From positions 589,501-653,500 of the forward strand of contig JAHQRK010000013.1 of assembly GCA_019828595.1 (NCBI GenBank): DNA of 64,000 nt, given 5' to 3'. The position numbers and the translations under genes are program-made. Source of the stretch: Aphanomyces cochlioides (lineage: Eukaryota; Oomycota; Saprolegniomycetes; Saprolegniales; Verrucalvaceae). The notes beneath the pieces are model-generated. The model saw only the letters and a program-made list of their open reading frames with translations. It was not told the origin of the DNA and searched no databases. Positions 62,555-64,000 of the stretch are shown one piece after another. Every line of letters starts with the position of its first letter. Within the stretch, counting starts at the first letter, position 1.

Positions 62555-63376
62555 ATGAATATCCTCTTCGCCCTCTCTGCTCTCCTCGCCACCGTCACCG
62601 GCCAACTCGAAATCGTTGGTGGGAAAGAAGCTGCCATCGGCAAACACTTGTACTTGGCCAGCCTTCGACTGACTGCCGGTGGCACGACCTACTGCGGTGG
62701 CAGTTTGATCGCCCCCAATGTTATCTTGACTGCTGCCCACTGCACCGTCGAGCTCAACGGAGCCCTCAAGTATGCTGTCATCGGCACGCACTACAACGGC
62801 GGCACCCAATACGGTGAAACCATTGCCATCAAGCAACAAATCGTCCATCCCAAGTACAACCGCAACACCAACTCGAACGACTTTGCCATCTACATCTTGG
62901 CCAGCAATGCCAAGACGGCTCCTGTCACCGTCTCGTTCGACACTGTTGCGGCGAGTGTGCCTGTGGTTGTGCGTGGCTGGGGAGCGACCTCTCAAGGTGG
63001 CAGCTCTCCCAACGTTCTTCTCGAACTCACGGTCAACTCGTTGAGCAACACGCAATGTGCCAGCTACTTGTCTGGCTACACTGTGGACTCGACCATGTTG
63101 TGCGCTGGTGGCCAAGCCGGCAAGGACTCGTGCCAAGGCGACTCTGGTGGACCCTTGACCATCGAAAGCAGTGGCAGCGAAAAGTTGGTCGGTGTGGTCA
63201 GCTGGGGTATTGGATGCGCTCAAGCCAACAAGCCTGGTGTGTACAGCCGCATTTCTGCTGCCAAGGACTTTATCTCGCCATACTTGCCAAAGCGTGTTGC
63301 TGCATTTGAAGTGGATGTCGTGGAAGACAACAACTCGACGGATGTGTCGGCCGATGTGGAACCGTCGTTTGTGTAA
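62555..63376 (+). CDS. Secreted trypsin-like serine protease, inverted copy
   Basis: Same 273-residue protein as 59893-60714, with a complete triad (His62, Asp109, Ser197), Asp191 and the acidic tail. An in-frame extension to 62423 exists, but the ATG at 62555 starts the signal peptide and follows the promoter motif. Divergent from the left copy. Confidence 0.93.
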   Translation: MNILFALSALLATVTGQLEIVGGKEAAIGKHLYLASLRLTAGGTTYCGGSLIAPNVILTAAHCTVELNGALKYAVIGTHYNGGTQYGETIAIKQQIVHPKYNRNTNSNDFAIYILASNAKTAPVTVSFDTVAASVPVVVRGWGATSQGGSSPNVLLELTVNSLSNTQCASYLSGYTVDSTMLCAGGQAGKDSCQGDSGGPLTIESSGSEKLVGVVSWGIGCAQANKPGVYSRISAAKDFISPYLPKRVAAFEVDVVEDNNSTDVSADVEPSFV

Positions 63377-63650
63377 CTTTCAAGCAAAATCGCTTGATGT
63401 GTGTGTGAGAGAGATTCCATTTGATCAAAATGAGTAATACATTGGATTCAATGAATTGCACTGCGCTTGCAGATTTCATGCTTTCTCATTGTTATAAAGT
63501 AGCAATGCCAACCAAGGCGGCTGGCTTTATGCTACAGTCCTCTGTCAGTCTGCGGCAACGAGGAGTGATATCGTTGCTGATTTGAGGGACGGCACAATTT
63601 GAAGCTATTTTTAGCCACCTTATCCGTATTCGGATAAAATTGTGGAACTC

Positions 63651-64000
63651 GCATGTCTGGCGTTACTGCATCTTGATGGTTTAGTGTGGTAAGCAGAGAA
63701 AGTCCGAGCTGATTGGTTCTGGTCGGATTGGACTAACAGGTACAGATCAATCCAAGAAATGTACGACCGAAGTCGAATGTAGTGTAAGCCACCTTTAGCT
63801 GGCGGGATGAAATGGCCTCGATGGCGGGATTGAAAGATGATGAAAAGGATTTGGGAGTAAACATCGTCGTGTGGAAACTTGATCGACACAGATGGCACGA
63901 GAGTTGGCCGCAAATTATCAGACCAAGACCAAAGTATCCCTTCGAGGGCGACTGATGCAAATTTGCATCAAATTCTGATTTTCGACTCGTTTTTTGGTCA
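63651..64000. other. Window end, no gene seen
   Basis: Short minus-strand ORFs without recognisable motifs. Confidence 0.3.

Larger units (their letters stand above)
62467..63650. repeat. Right arm of inverted duplication 4
   Basis: See left arm 59655-60801. On the inner side the upstream DNA of this copy continues to match the pseudogene at 58632-58944, not the left arm. The three copies therefore share different breakpoints. Confidence 0.85.

Overview
The window looks like a TE-rich, protease-rich stretch of an oomycete genome, most likely Saprolegniales (Aphanomyces-like). The evidence is eukaryotic: many very short GT-AG introns (about 39-52 nt), a diverse set of eukaryotic DNA transposons (PIF/Harbinger, Merlin, Tc1/mariner, pogo, hAT, MULE, Crypton, KDZ-like), and a family of secreted trypsin-like (S1) proteases. 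Just upstream of their ATGs, several proteases carry a match to the oomycete core promoter (Inr+FPR, consensus GCTCATTYYNCAWTTT). The species assignment is inference.

Layout. 1-2.9 kb: decayed retrotransposon gag on the minus strand. 3.6-16.4 kb: two inverted copies of a catalytically dead S1-protease homologue with a Gly/Val/Ala-repeat tail (3607-4965 minus; 14951-15931 plus). Between them lie a 983-bp TIR element, a KDZ/HMGXB3-like cysteine-rich gene remnant and an orphan copy of the repeat tail with its 3' flank. 16.5-19 kb: Harbinger element A. 19.5-21.4 kb: Crypton tyrosine recombinase with one nonsense codon. 23.1-24.6 kb: Merlin element nested in a MULE (SWIM finger) remnant. 25-27.3 kb: truncated Ty1/copia. 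27.6 and 29.5 kb: foldback and MITE elements. 30.1-32.6 kb: Harbinger element B. 33.7-38.9 kb: an S1 homologue with the catalytic His replaced by Gln, three broken S1 genes, and an intact-looking Tc1/mariner element. 39-51 kb: a large inverted duplication around an intact trypsin gene; the left arm carries a Merlin and a Harbinger that the right arm lacks. 51-53.9 kb: an unassigned transposase-like multi-exon gene between inverted tandem-repeat clusters. 54.2-56.3 kb: pogo-like element. 56.5-58.2 kb: a 603-bp tandem duplication and a hAT remnant. 58.6-63.6 kb: a trypsin pseudogene and another inverted pair of intact trypsin genes.

How it fits together. The host genes that look functional are secreted S1 proteins: active trypsins (44548-45369, 48597-49418, 59893-60714, 62555-63376) and non-catalytic homologues (3607-4965, 14951-15931, 33732-34499). 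The latter resemble in logic the glucanase-inhibitor proteins of oomycetes. In every inverted pair the genes are divergent with their 5' ends facing inward. Almost everything else is transposon, often with the target-site duplication still legible. One pair of arms even preserves the empty sites of two insertions. Apparently recent palindromes can also arise by mis-assembly, so long reads across the junctions are the key control.
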